A stretch of DNA of 64,000 bases, taken from Dimorphilus gyrociliatus (lineage: Eukaryota > Annelida > Polychaeta > Dinophilidae). A program made the translations under genes and the position numbers. The notes beneath the pieces were generated by a model. The model had not been told where the DNA came from and made no database searches. It saw nothing but the letters and a program-made list of their open reading frames with translations. The stretch is from assembly GCA_904063045.1 (NCBI GenBank), contig CAJFCJ010000025.1, forward strand, positions 930,001 through 994,000, given 5' to 3'. The number at the start of each line of letters is the position of its first letter. Within the stretch, counting starts at the first letter, position 1. Shown here piece after piece: positions 45,265 to 56,408 of this stretch.

Positions 45265-47928
45265 ATGGCTGGCGGTGCAGCTAGCCAGACAGATAGTGCG
45301 GTATCAGTTGAAAAAATCCTTTAAGCGTGCCGAGGAAAAACTGTACAAATCTTTATTAAACAGATCGATTTGCAAGATGAACCGAGGTTGAGAAGGAAAA
45401 AGAGCCTTAAAGAGATGTGGAAAAAGGCTGTGAGAACGTTAAGATCGGACAGTAAAGAAGAGAAGGATAAAGAGAAGGCTAATAATTGCGGTAAAGTAAA
45501 CTAATCCTACCTTTTCGATTAATAATTATAGGGGCATGCCTTATCAAATTGATCCATATCTCTTTTCAATTATCACTATTTTAGCGAACAAAGATATACA
45601 ATTGGATAGAATACTCTTGGCCTATTAATTTCATTTCATAACAATTTTTTCTTCCTCTAATTTACCTTATTCTATATATTTTATCTATTTCTTTCTTTTC
45701 TTCCCTTCCTTTCTCGCGCTCTCATCTACTCTCTCTCTCTCTCTCTTTTTCTTCCTCTCTTTCATTTATACACACACACACACTCAACCATAAATACATA
45801 CACGCATACACACACTCGCATATATTACATGGTCTATCTCTTTACCTTTCCTTTCCTCTTTCCTATTGCCTATCTTTCTCTTTCTCTTACCTCTTCTATC
45901 TATCCGTTATTGTTTCTCCTTCCAACTTATAGCCTGCCTAACAGTCGCTATTAAGATACTTGAGGTATTTTTTCACTTTAATTTATTGCTACAATCAACC
46001 ATCTTCTCCCAATAAATCTTTTCTTGCTTCCATTACGTAACATGGTCAGAAAATTGGGCGAAAAAAAGTAGCTTGTATATTTTTCCTGATCTTTCTTTTT
46101 TTTATTAAAAAAAAAGAGTAAATATTGTTAGAGTAGATCCCTAGAAAATATTTTTATACTCGACAAGAGAAAACACATAAGATTTTTCATTCGAAAGAAA
46201 TAAACTTATGGTATGAATTTGAATCTTTTTATTTTCATACTTTTTATCAAAACGGATTAGAAAATTCTCTCTAAAAGTCAAAAATTACAAAAAATAGCCC
46301 AAAATTATATCAATTTAAAGAATGAAATCAAAGAGACATTCTTTTAAAAGAATAGGAAACACTTGGGAGAATTGGTGAACTGTAGAGAAGCATGTCAATA
46401 CTACTGCTATTTAAACAACATAGCTACTGATTACGAGCTAATACTACTGGATTGCTAACCAAAGGTTAAATCCTAATTACTCTACTTTTCATTACCCTAC
46501 CACCTCACTCTTACTATATCTCTTCCTCAACTTTACCCAGTCATTTCTTTCTACATATAAATATTGTGATAATATTTTTGCTTTCCCTTCCCTTCCCTTT
46601 TTTCTTCTTTTTGTTCAATTCAAGTCATCATTATAGTCCTTTTTTCTCTTTAGCCCTTAACTCACTCTCTCTCTCTCTCTCTATCACTATCAGTCTCTCT
46701 TACTATTCTAATATTTTTTTTATTACCAACAACATTATTAGAGACCTCACTGTAGCCACCGTAGCCACTTCTTTCTTGTTTTTCTCCTCGCCTCTCCTAC
46801 TCTCCCTCCTCCTACTCCTACTCCTACACCTCTTCCCTCTTCTATTTTTTAAACGTTCGATAGCGATCTTTATTTTTCTTTCACTTTGGTAAAATCTCTA
46901 AACCAGATGGCTTGTAAACAAAAGTCTTCTTTATACTTTGAAGCGCCGTAGAAGTGAATAAAAAAGGCCTATTAACTGTCTTCACAGTACAGTCTTGGTA
47001 GAAAGTTTAGGCTATTTGTAATTTCGCTAAATGCCACAAGCGAGTAAAAATAAGAGAGGAGGAAAAAAAGATAGAGAGAGAGAGAGAGAAAAGCAGAGAA
47101 ATAGAAGAAAGGAAAGAGAGTTTCTGCATCTCTGTCTGTCTGTCTGTTGTTTTTCGCGTTCAAACTTTTATTCAAGTTTTTTAAGTCTTTTTATTATTTT
47201 TATCGGAAGTTTATTTATGAAAGAAAGATAAAGAAATTCGAAGATTCTTACTTTTTCTCTTTACAAATCAATCAGGAAAAGACGAAAAACCTAGGCGAAA
47301 TTCCTCTTTGAAAAAGTCTTTCTTAAGACGAGTTATGTCTAATGAAAGTGACGAAAGCGACAGTCCGTTAGAGAGTACCGAAAGTTTGTATAAGAATAAT
47401 AAGACGTACAGCGGTATTTAATAAACACTATGCATTCATTTTACAGACTTGCCGGCCGATCCAGTTTACAGCTTATTAAAATATTCTTCTTATTTACCAA
47501 AGCAAAATTCAGCGGTTCATCACGCTTGTTGTCTTCAAAAATCGGGACAGGCATCACCAACAATTTCTCTAGGCTCACCAACATCCTTAGGTCCGCCAAG
47601 CCCAAAAGGTACGGAAGTAATAGACGAATAAAAAAGCTTTTATCTAGAGGGAAAATAGAGAGGGAGGGAGGTAAAGAAGTAAGTAGACAGGATATGGAAT
47701 GAATGAATGAATGAATGAATGAATGAGTAAATGAAGAGAATAATGTTAAGCAACACTTATTAAAAGAAATATTAAAAACAAATAGGCTTTATCATAAATT
47801 GCTTAAAGGAATTTCTTGTATATTTATAAACAGATTCAGAGAAAAAGACTTGTACATGTCCGTGCCATACTCCAGAGGTTCTGGAAAATTACCATCTCTC
47901 GTTAATTCATAGGAAAAAATCTTCATGA
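45265..47928 (+). CDS. Unrecognised basic, serine-rich protein with two C-termini
   Basis: Exons 45265-45300, 45364-45490, 47276-47413 and 47447-47631 join in phase to 161 residues. The start gives MAGGAASQTDSA. Exon 2 is strongly basic (LRRKKSLKEMWKKAVRTLRS); exon 3 has RRNSSLKKSFLRRVM then an acidic SNESDESDSPLEST run. Exon 4 begins LPADPVYSLLKYSSYLPK and is Ser/Pro-rich (GSPTSLGPPSPK), ending GTEVIDE-stop. Alternatively a GTACGG donor after 47608 joins in phase to 47834-47928, replacing the end with DSEKKTCTCPCHTPEVLENY and 12 further residues, 185 in all. There is no signal peptide or membrane segment. It is probably an intracellular adaptor-like or disordered protein; the family is not recognised. 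The intron between exons 3 and 4 is only 33 nt. Confidence 0.6.
45491..47275 (+). other. Large intron of the 45-48 kb gene
   Basis: A 1.8 kb pyrimidine-rich intron with CT tracts (about 45,735-45,765 and 46,665-46,682), CA units near 45,773 and a CCAGATGGC motif at 46903-46911. Open frames here are Phe/Ser/Leu translations of the tracts. Confidence 0.55.
47697..47727. repeat. GAAT microsatellite
   Basis: Seven GAAT units; it lies just after the first possible stop of the 45-48 kb gene and inside the alternative intron 47609-47833. Confidence 0.9.
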
Positions 47929-50900
47929 CAGATTTGCATATTTCTATCTACCTCAAATTAACAAGAGTCTAATTGGGAAATGAGGTATATATATATATAA
48001 ACAAGACATATATATATACACACACGCAAAACAAAAGTTGTAGAGATGACGTCATACTTTCTTAAACATTTACAAATTCAGGTCAAGGAATGAGGTTATC
48101 GTGCGACTGGCTCGATATTATTAAGGCAAAAATAATGAAAAAAAACATGTTTTTCGTCTGCCAATTCGCTTGCCCCTATTAAGATCGTGTTTGTCTAATC
48201 ATTCATACTTTTCTTCCAAAATAGATGCATTTCTCTAGGAAGAAGTAAGAGTTTTTGTGTGCCATATTATGCATTTTCTCGTTATCAAACTTGTTCTTTC
48301 ATTTAGTTTTTTCTCTTTCTATTTCCAATTCCTACTTACTATAGTTTTTTTTATAAAAGCTCTCTTATTACATACCTCTCTCTCTCTCTCTTTCTCTTTT
48401 AGCTATCTATCTATCTATCTATCTATCTATCTGAAAAAAATGCAAACAGATTAGACCTTCCTTCCTCTTAAATAGGAAATTAGAAAGAGGCAATATCAGT
48501 ATAATTCTTAATTTCTAAATCGAAGGCAAATCCTATAATTTCTTTTACTTAATCGGTAAAACTACAAGAAGAAAAAGAAGAATAAGAAGAGTAAGTAGAA
48601 AAAAAACGGAAAGAAAATCGTATTTTTCATTAATATCTCCTTTAACCATCTTTACCATCTTCTTCTTCTTCTTGTATATTCATCTTTTTTAAATTAGGGT
48701 CAAAATTTATTCATGGAAAATGCTCAATACACAAATTAACTAGTTTTCTTTTTTGCTACAAAAGTAAAATACATACACATACAAAAAATCTTAGCTAACA
48801 CCTTCTCTCGTGTTTTGTGACATAAAGAATTATCTGTTTTCATACGTTGTATAAGAACTATACTATATATCTATTTATAGAATTAATAGAACATATAATA
48901 TAGATAAACATTAAAAAACTTTTTAATGGCAACATTTTCAACAATTGTTTATTAATGGTTATGTTGTTCTTTCCTTTTAAAATTGATAGTTCCGTTCTTT
49001 CTATATTTTTAGCATAAATTGATTATTAAATTGAGATTGAGCTATTCCTAACGACTTTTTATCCTTGTTCAATAAAAATTCAATCAGAATATTGAAGAAA
49101 ATAAGTTGAAAAATAGTTACAAAAGAAAGATAAAAGTTATCTTTAATTTATTGTATTTACTCTTCATAATTCGATAGAAAATTTCTTTATTTAGTCGTCG
49201 ATTCCTTCTTCTTTTTCCTTTCTACTTTTTCATATTATTACATAAACGAATAAATAAATATAAACCGTCTTTATTACTCTTCTTTCTCACTTTCAATATA
49301 GTCTATTTAACGGAAGTGCTCTCTTAATTAATTTTGCTATGTAGCTTATATTATCTAAGAGAGAGGGAGAGAGAGAGAGAGGGAAGAAAGAAAGAAAATA
49401 AAACTATATGTAGCATATTTTCTTTGTATATATTTTATATTTATAGCCATCGTTTTTAATATATTCTCATTTTTTTTATCTCTTTACTCTCTTGAACGAA
49501 AACAAGAGAAAATTAAAAAATTAACCTCAAGTTGAATGAAAAACTATATATATATATACAAGTGAACAATTGTACTTTGAACTTTGAACTATGATCAATG
49601 ATTTCTTTAATAAACTTTCTTTCTGTTCAAAGTCTCTTTACTTTTATAGTAATTTTGAATAGCAAAATGGAGGCGGAAAAAAAACATAACAACAAATTTT
49701 CACTAAAAAGAAACAGTCTAAAAAATAAACTCCTGGTATTCCAGAAAGATATTTACGTAACACCTACCAGAATTGACGTCAGACATTTAGGCCTACTATG
49801 GAAATGATTTATGAAAACACGTGGAGACTATTCATTATTTAGACGTTTTCTATAGGTCAGAATAAGTCAGAAAATTAAAAGAAATATGCTAAAGTTAATA
49901 GTAAAATTATATAAATTGGCCGAGATTATATAATTACCAGGAATAGAATACACGCTTGTTGCCTCCTTTCCGAATAAGATCAGCACGTTCTTCTCCCGCT
50001 TATCCCTCTATGTTACCTTTTAGTGTATGTATTTAAATATAAAAAACACTACGGAACGTGTTAAATGAGGGGCGAATTAAAAGAAACTGATAAAACAAAA
50101 AGTTGTATACTTAGACAACTAATGCTATATACAAACTATATGAGATTAACTCGAGGCGGCCTCCCAGCTTTCGCTAACCAATGATTTATCATTGAAAAAA
50201 TTCATACATTTCACCGTATAAGCTTTAACTTTCTCCTTCATTCTGTTTTTCTTCTTAATCTTTCTATTTATTTATTTATTTATTGCTGTTTATTTCTGCT
50301 TTTTCTTCTTTTTCCTCTTCTTCTGCTTCTGCTTCTTCTTCTTCTTCTTCTTCTTCGTATTTCTCTTCCTTTTTCATATTTTATCTATACTTGTGTATTG
50401 TATAGAAATTTAACAAGCTTCTTTCAAGTCGTCAATTTCTTTGACCTATTTAAATATGTAAATTTTTTCCTCTCTAATATATACAAATTAATGGAATAAT
50501 GAATATTTATAAGGAAGTAAACTTTCGTAATGCGTAACCCAATGCGCTAACAAGGATATGTTATTGATTGCATGTGGCTGCACCAGTTGCAGCAAAACAG
50601 TTGCCTGAGTTTATGTTTTCATTTACTAGAGCACTTATCCTTTACCTAAACTCGATTTCTGACCTGTAAAATGTGTTTTTTCAAGTGAACAGACATTTTC
50701 CAATTATCGATTGGAATGTGACCTTTTTCTCTAATTAAAATAAAGTGTCAATGAGACAATTGCATTCAAGCAATTCAATACTTTTTATCTTGGATATATT
50801 CTTCGTCTTTATCCGTATTTTTGTATTATAAAACTAGATAGTTCAATATACACAGTATATATAATACGAAAAACACGTCTACCGTGTATATAAGATATAT

Positions 50901-51714
50901 ATATATATATATATACAGTATATGTATACTGGATATATAGAACTTTCAAAAAATATCTATTCGCTTAAAACGCACTGTATACAGTATGCTGTTTAATCGG
51001 AAAAGATACAACACTTATGTATATCAATAGTTTATTTAAATGAGATTTTTCTCTTCTTTTCTTCTTCTTTTGGTCCCCCTTTAGGAAATCTTTGTTTAAT
51101 AAAAGGCGATTAAGACATCCCCTACCCTCTTCCTTCATATCTATTCTTTGTATCAGTTAATAGTTTTTGAACTGTTAAACTATGGCTAACATCCTTAATC
51201 CTTTACTTCATTTTTATTATTCATTGTGATTTATTGATATTTTAATAGCAAAGGAGAAAACTGCTGCAGTTTATATATAATCAAATGATAAATAATAAAA
51301 TTCAAGTCTATTTGATCGGACAAACCAACTCAGATTTGCTTATGAATAATGCGCAAGATAGAATGAAACTTCTCACGCTTTTAATCTTAAGACAATATTG
51401 AACGAATTCTAAAAAGCCGATAGCAAGCATTATGCCTCCAACAAGATGTACATAAGCTATTGTCTAATGTATAGTTTACCCATTTGTCAATACCTAACAT
51501 CCGTTCCATACAGACTGGTCTCCTGTTCAAGAAGGAAAAGGTTCAAGTCAATTTAAAAGTCGGAGGGTAGTGACTACTTTAACGATTGTTAATGCTAATA
51601 TAATTTCTTGTTTGGACCAAGTTTACTTGTCAGAAAGTTGTTGCAGTCGTACTCTGTAAAGAATAGTTTTTATCATTAAAAGGTTAATAAAGAGGAGAAT
51701 AGCCAAGAGATGAC
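47929..51714. other. Intergenic region
   Basis: About 3.8 kb without a recognised gene. CRE palindromes TGACGTCA at 48047-48054 and 49774-49781, a CTAT repeat (48,404-48,432), a CTT repeat (50317-50357) and TA tracts near 50,895-50,935 with TATACAGTATA words. A 46-codon frame starting at 49667 has no recognisable feature. Confidence 0.5.
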
Positions 51715-52613
51715 ATGAAGTTTTACGAATTCCTTTATCCTAATGTATATACTCTTCCTTGGATTGCCAAAAATTTCCTAATTTTCCACATTATACTTGG
51801 TAAGTAGACTAAACTCTTCCTCTTTTTTCTAATCAAGAACAGGGTATATCTGCTCTATTTTCCTTTATCTCTCTATCAATTCAGAAGAGTGACAAAGGAA
51901 ACGAGTAGCAAAACTGCATGCGTTAAAATGGAAAAATTGCTATAATATACAATTAACGTAAAATCTGAATAGAAAATATAATGGATGCTCAGAGATATTT
52001 TTGCATTATTTCCAATAAGGACTTGCTTTTACTGAATGAATAAACGCAGTTTTCATTGATATAGAGCTTTTCTTCCCTATGTAGATCAGCTTTCTTGAAT
52101 GTAAATTCATGAATAGGATATCTAAAGTAGCATTTATCTTCCTGATAAAAAAAACAGAACGTCTAAAAAAAGTCTAGACGAGTTATTAATGATGAAACAA
52201 TAATGATAATTTAGATTTATGCAATCGCAGAATTTCTAATAGTTTGCTGCTATTCATCAAACAATACAATTTCGGATCGGAAAACGACCAATTCATCTCT
52301 TCTAAACAAACAGTTTGACAATAACAACCATACGACGATCTTAGATGATATTAATAATAAGACAACAACTCCAAAAGTCAAGTTTGCTTTTACATTAGAT
52401 CCTTGGGATGAAGCTGAAAAAGAAACGAAAAAGATGAGTAAGAAAATGTACTTTATTGTTGGTGGTATCGCCGCTGGAATACCAGTATTTTGTATTATAT
52501 TCTGCATTGTTAAATCCCTATGCTGTAGAAGAAAAATTAAAGTTACTCAAGCAAAATGTCCGGCCAAAACAAAGAAGAAGCAAGTTTTTCGTAAGGCGTT
52601 CATGATTGGATAA
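51715..52613 (+). CDS. Orphan single-pass membrane glycoprotein
   Basis: Exons 51715-51799 (ending at a GTAAGT donor) and 52231-52613 join in phase to 155 residues. The N-terminus is hydrophobic from about residue 13 to 36 (NFLIFHIILEFLIVCC core), acting as a signal peptide or anchor. The next 60 residues are polar and Asn/Thr-rich with four N-glycosylation sequons (NNT, NSS, NHT, NKT). After LDPWDEAEKETKKMSKKM comes a membrane helix (YFIVGGIAAGIPVFCIIFCI), then KSLCCRRK, a typical palmitoylated juxtamembrane motif, and a Lys-rich tail. The layout resembles the N-terminal part of synaptotagmins, but no C2 domain follows before the stop. A donor-like GTAAGG lies inside the tail codons near 52591, so a longer spliced form is possible. 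No family is recognised. Confidence 0.6.
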
Positions 52614-52731
52614 ATGGACGAGGACGATTATCATTTTTATTCCTTTATTTTCCTTTTTTGATATTTTATTGAATCAACTAATTCATAACTGTTGACGGTA
52701 TTTAAAAGAGAAAGAGATATTGAACTATTTT

Positions 52732-52737
52732 AATAAA
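52732..52737 (+). terminator. Poly(A) signal of orphan membrane protein gene
   Basis: AATAAA about 120 nt after the stop at 52611-52613, supporting the short form of the gene. Confidence 0.5.
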
Positions 52738-55252
52738 ATATTAATTATAAATATACATAGAGAAAGTAATAAACTCTCAATTAGGTGTATTTATCTACAA
52801 TACCTTTGACAACAATATCCTTTACTGAACATTACTGTTAATACAATTTACATTTTGTTATATTCGAAAGCAACATGAAAGACTAGGCCTAGAAGAAACA
52901 ACTCTTTTCTCTATTAACGGTTTATTCATAACTTCAAGACATATTATACTCTATAGTATGGTAATAGCCATAACAACAACTCTTCTGCTTCCGCCTATTC
53001 TATTTTCTATTAAACACCTTTACTGGTTCGGAGACAAATTTTATAAAAGAGTCTACTCTCTGCTTAACTACTAAACGTCGTTTGGGTATATATATATATA
53101 TAAAGAGAATAATCGCTATTAGACTTGATTTCAATCCAATAGGGAGTAATTAGTATGGAGAGAGCTGCCGCTGTTAAAGTGAGCTAACGATTCGTTAGAC
53201 ACCTAGAGGCACTGTACTCAATTATAAAAGTAACTTGAAAGAGGCGTTTTTTTCATGAACGAGATTTGAAGAATAAGAAAGTAGAAGATAGAAAAGAGGA
53301 GATAGGCGAAGAGACCAGAATAGATAAAGAGATAAATGCTAAAGAGAGAGAGAGAGAGAAAGAAAGAAAGAGAAGGGGAACAGGAGGAGACAAAATACGA
53401 GAAACTGATAAGAAACTATGAGGAGAAAAAGTCTTTTTGAATTATTTTAATTATAGTCATTTTATGATTACTAAATCACAAAAAAAAGATCTTTCTTCTT
53501 TGTAATAGTAGCTGTTTCCTTTTCTGTAGATCTATCTGCCTCTCTCTCTCTTGGTGGTTTTCCTCCCTTCCCCCAGTCAGTCTTGTATCTCAATTATGTC
53601 GAATCATTAGCGCAAGACCATAATTCAAAGGATATCATAAACAATCAGAACTAAAAGTGAAATAGATAAATACAGTACATCTAAATAAAACAACATTACG
53701 ACACTTTCGATGGCTTTTTAAGCTTAATTTCCTAATTTTTCTGATAGTTTCCAAGTAATTTATCATCTTTTTCCAAAGAAAAGCAAATTGAGAATTCATT
53801 TGGTAAAAATGCTTTATTAATTGTAATTAGAAGCTTCTAGTAGTGTTTTTTTTTATTTCTATTTTTCCTCTTTTATAACAAAAATTAGACATTTAATAAC
53901 GATATTTCCCGTCTCGTTCCCTAATATTAATAAGCGTGTAGGTCTTCGTAAAGAAAAACTTTGATCTTTTTTCTTTGTAATTTTCTTAAATAGTAAAAAT
54001 AATTAAAAAAAATGTTAACAATAGGCTTTTTCTCTTTTTTTTCATTCTATATTTTTGCATGCTTCAACAACAAACTTTTATTATATATTTCCAATTTAAT
54101 TTACACCTTTTTTCAACTGAATCATTCAATACTTGAACAGTTTGTCGCCTTTTTTTTATCTTTTAATCCATTATTAAAAAGTATCGAGTTAAAAATAAAA
54201 GCCTTGTGGTAAACATGTTTTTCTATTACAAACATTCTACAAAATAGTAGAATATATATATATATATATGTAGTAGATACCATAGAAATATTTATATATA
54301 CAACATCGGCGCATATACAGTATATATAGTATTATATCTACTGTACACGGTCTGCACTGATATGCCATCTGTAGTGTAAAGTTTTATTTTTTTTTGGTAT
54401 TAGCTATCTTGTAACGGTTTTTACGAGCTTTTACAATGTTACAACTTCTTATTTAACTAAAAAGCAATAAATATGAACATGAAGAAGAAGGAGAAGGATG
54501 AGGAGGAGGAGAGGGAAGAGGAGAATAGCTTCTTCGACACGAAGTGAATGGGATAAAAAGAGGGCAGGCGACAGATAGAATGAATGGTAGGTATATAGGG
54601 CAAATTATAAAATTAAAGAAGGGAGAATTGTTGCAGAAATGGCCGCTTAACTAACCATTTAGAATAGTTGTAGGAAAAGAAAACGTTATAAATCTCACTT
54701 ATAACATATCTACTAATTGCTGAGAAAACAATATGGATAATGGGTTACTTGACCTTAATTTCGTAAATATAATAAGGACTTAATCATTTTTTTCCCCTTA
54801 ATAACTTAATGTATAAAATTTGGTAATAATTAAGGCACACATAAAGATACAAGGGAATAGAGAGCGAGCATAAAAGAAACAGATGATAAGGGAGGGGGAG
54901 AGAATATAAAAGAGGGAAAAAACAAATTCTCTCCTTAAACCAGTCATTAGTATCGTGTTTTTGTAAAGTTACAAGAATACAAAATTATACCTTAGGTCTT
55001 ACCGTGTCAAAGGATTAATGTATTAAACGTTATTCATAAGTAGAGGAGTTTATTATTAGTAAAATAGCTGCATTTCCTTCACTAATTCCGAGGTGAGAGT
55101 GGACTCATTCAAAGTAGCCTTTTTGTTATTTGCTAATCCATTTACAGAGATGGAAAGAGAGTGTAAGAGAGTAAGAAAGGGTGATATAATAGAGAAAGAA
55201 AGGAAACGCAAAGGATAGAACGGAGACAGATAGGGAAAGAGTAAGAGAAAAA

Positions 55253-55293
55253 GAAAGAGAGAGAGAGAGAGAGAGGGAGGGAGGGAGGGAGGG
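55253..55293. repeat. GA then GGGA microsatellite
   Basis: A GA run passing directly into GGGA units. Confidence 0.9.
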
Positions 55294-56359
55294 TATGCAA
55301 TAGATAGAAATAAGAAAGACGAATAGGATATTGACCTGGGTGGTTTGTATTATTTTAACTAAATGGAAGTAACGTCGACGGTGTCTGCGATTAGCATAAG
55401 AGATAAGCAACCTTTTACGACAGTGCAATTGAGTAGGAAAAGCGAATATTGAATTTGCTAGAATTGCGAAACGTTATCGTTTTTTTCCGAATATATTTTT
55501 CCTCCTTAAATTCAATTGGTTAGATTGGTGGCAAAGGCAGTTAGTTTAGCAAATATTACGTAATCAAACTAAAAGAATTCTAGTAACGTTTGGCCCCATC
55601 AGCTCTTTACGGTGTTGCACTAATTCCTTCTTTGTCTGACCTTGAAGGGGAAAAGGGAAGAGGACACTGTAAAGCTTTGTGGGCGTGTGACGAGTTGAAA
55701 CCATATCAAACGTATATTCTGTCAAAGTCGAATTTGGTAAAACCATAAAAATCCTTCAAGCCAGAAATTACTAAATTAAACATTAGATAATTTTCGTTTC
55801 GATTCCTCCTACATCTTCTGTGGTTCTTCCTTGCATTTTCTTTGGCTCTTTCCACAAGATGTTTTGCATCTTTATCAAAGATTAACTAAAAAGAAACACC
55901 TAATATATTATGAAAGGGAAAATAAACTAGAAATATGAAAAGAAGAGGAAAGAGTAGGAAGTTAACGAAGAGGCAGAGAGGAAAAGAAGAGAATATTGGA
56001 GATAAGTGGTCTGAAGGAAAATGAACAAGTTCATTAGCTTTATATTTAATAATAATTCATAATAGTGAAATAGGGAAAGGAGTTAATAATTTTCCTATCA
56101 TCTTCTTCATCTGATTATTACGCATATATTCAAGATTGGAGAAAAAAAAAGTGTTTCAATCAATAAGATATTGGCGCCTGGATGGTCGCAAAAGAAAATG
56201 ATTTGAATCGATTATACGCTTGATCGGTTAAAACTATTGGAAAACAATTTATCGATATATTTTATGCAAAGAAAAAGGTAGCGAGGAAATTGTGGATAAA
56301 TCCACTGAAAATCTCAATCTTCTGTAGATAGGGTAAACAATATATAAAATATACAGTAT

Positions 56360-56363
<4 letters not shown>

Positions 56364-56403
<40 letters not shown>
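56364..56403. repeat. TA microsatellite
   Basis: Long TA run, preceded by ATATACAGTATATACA. Confidence 0.9.

Positions 56404-56408
<5 letters not shown>

Noticed and set aside
45294-45363. Frame VRYQLKKSFKRAEEKLYKSL across the small intron of the 45-48 kb gene
   Set aside because: It looks amphipathic, but it ends at a stop in the next exon and is out of frame with the coding sequence on both sides; removing 63 nt as an intron gives a continuous frame.
46566-46892. A 108-codon hydrophobic frame resembling a membrane protein
   Set aside because: Phe/Leu/Ser richness comes from pyrimidine tracts inside an intron; no helix-loop pattern or splice fit.
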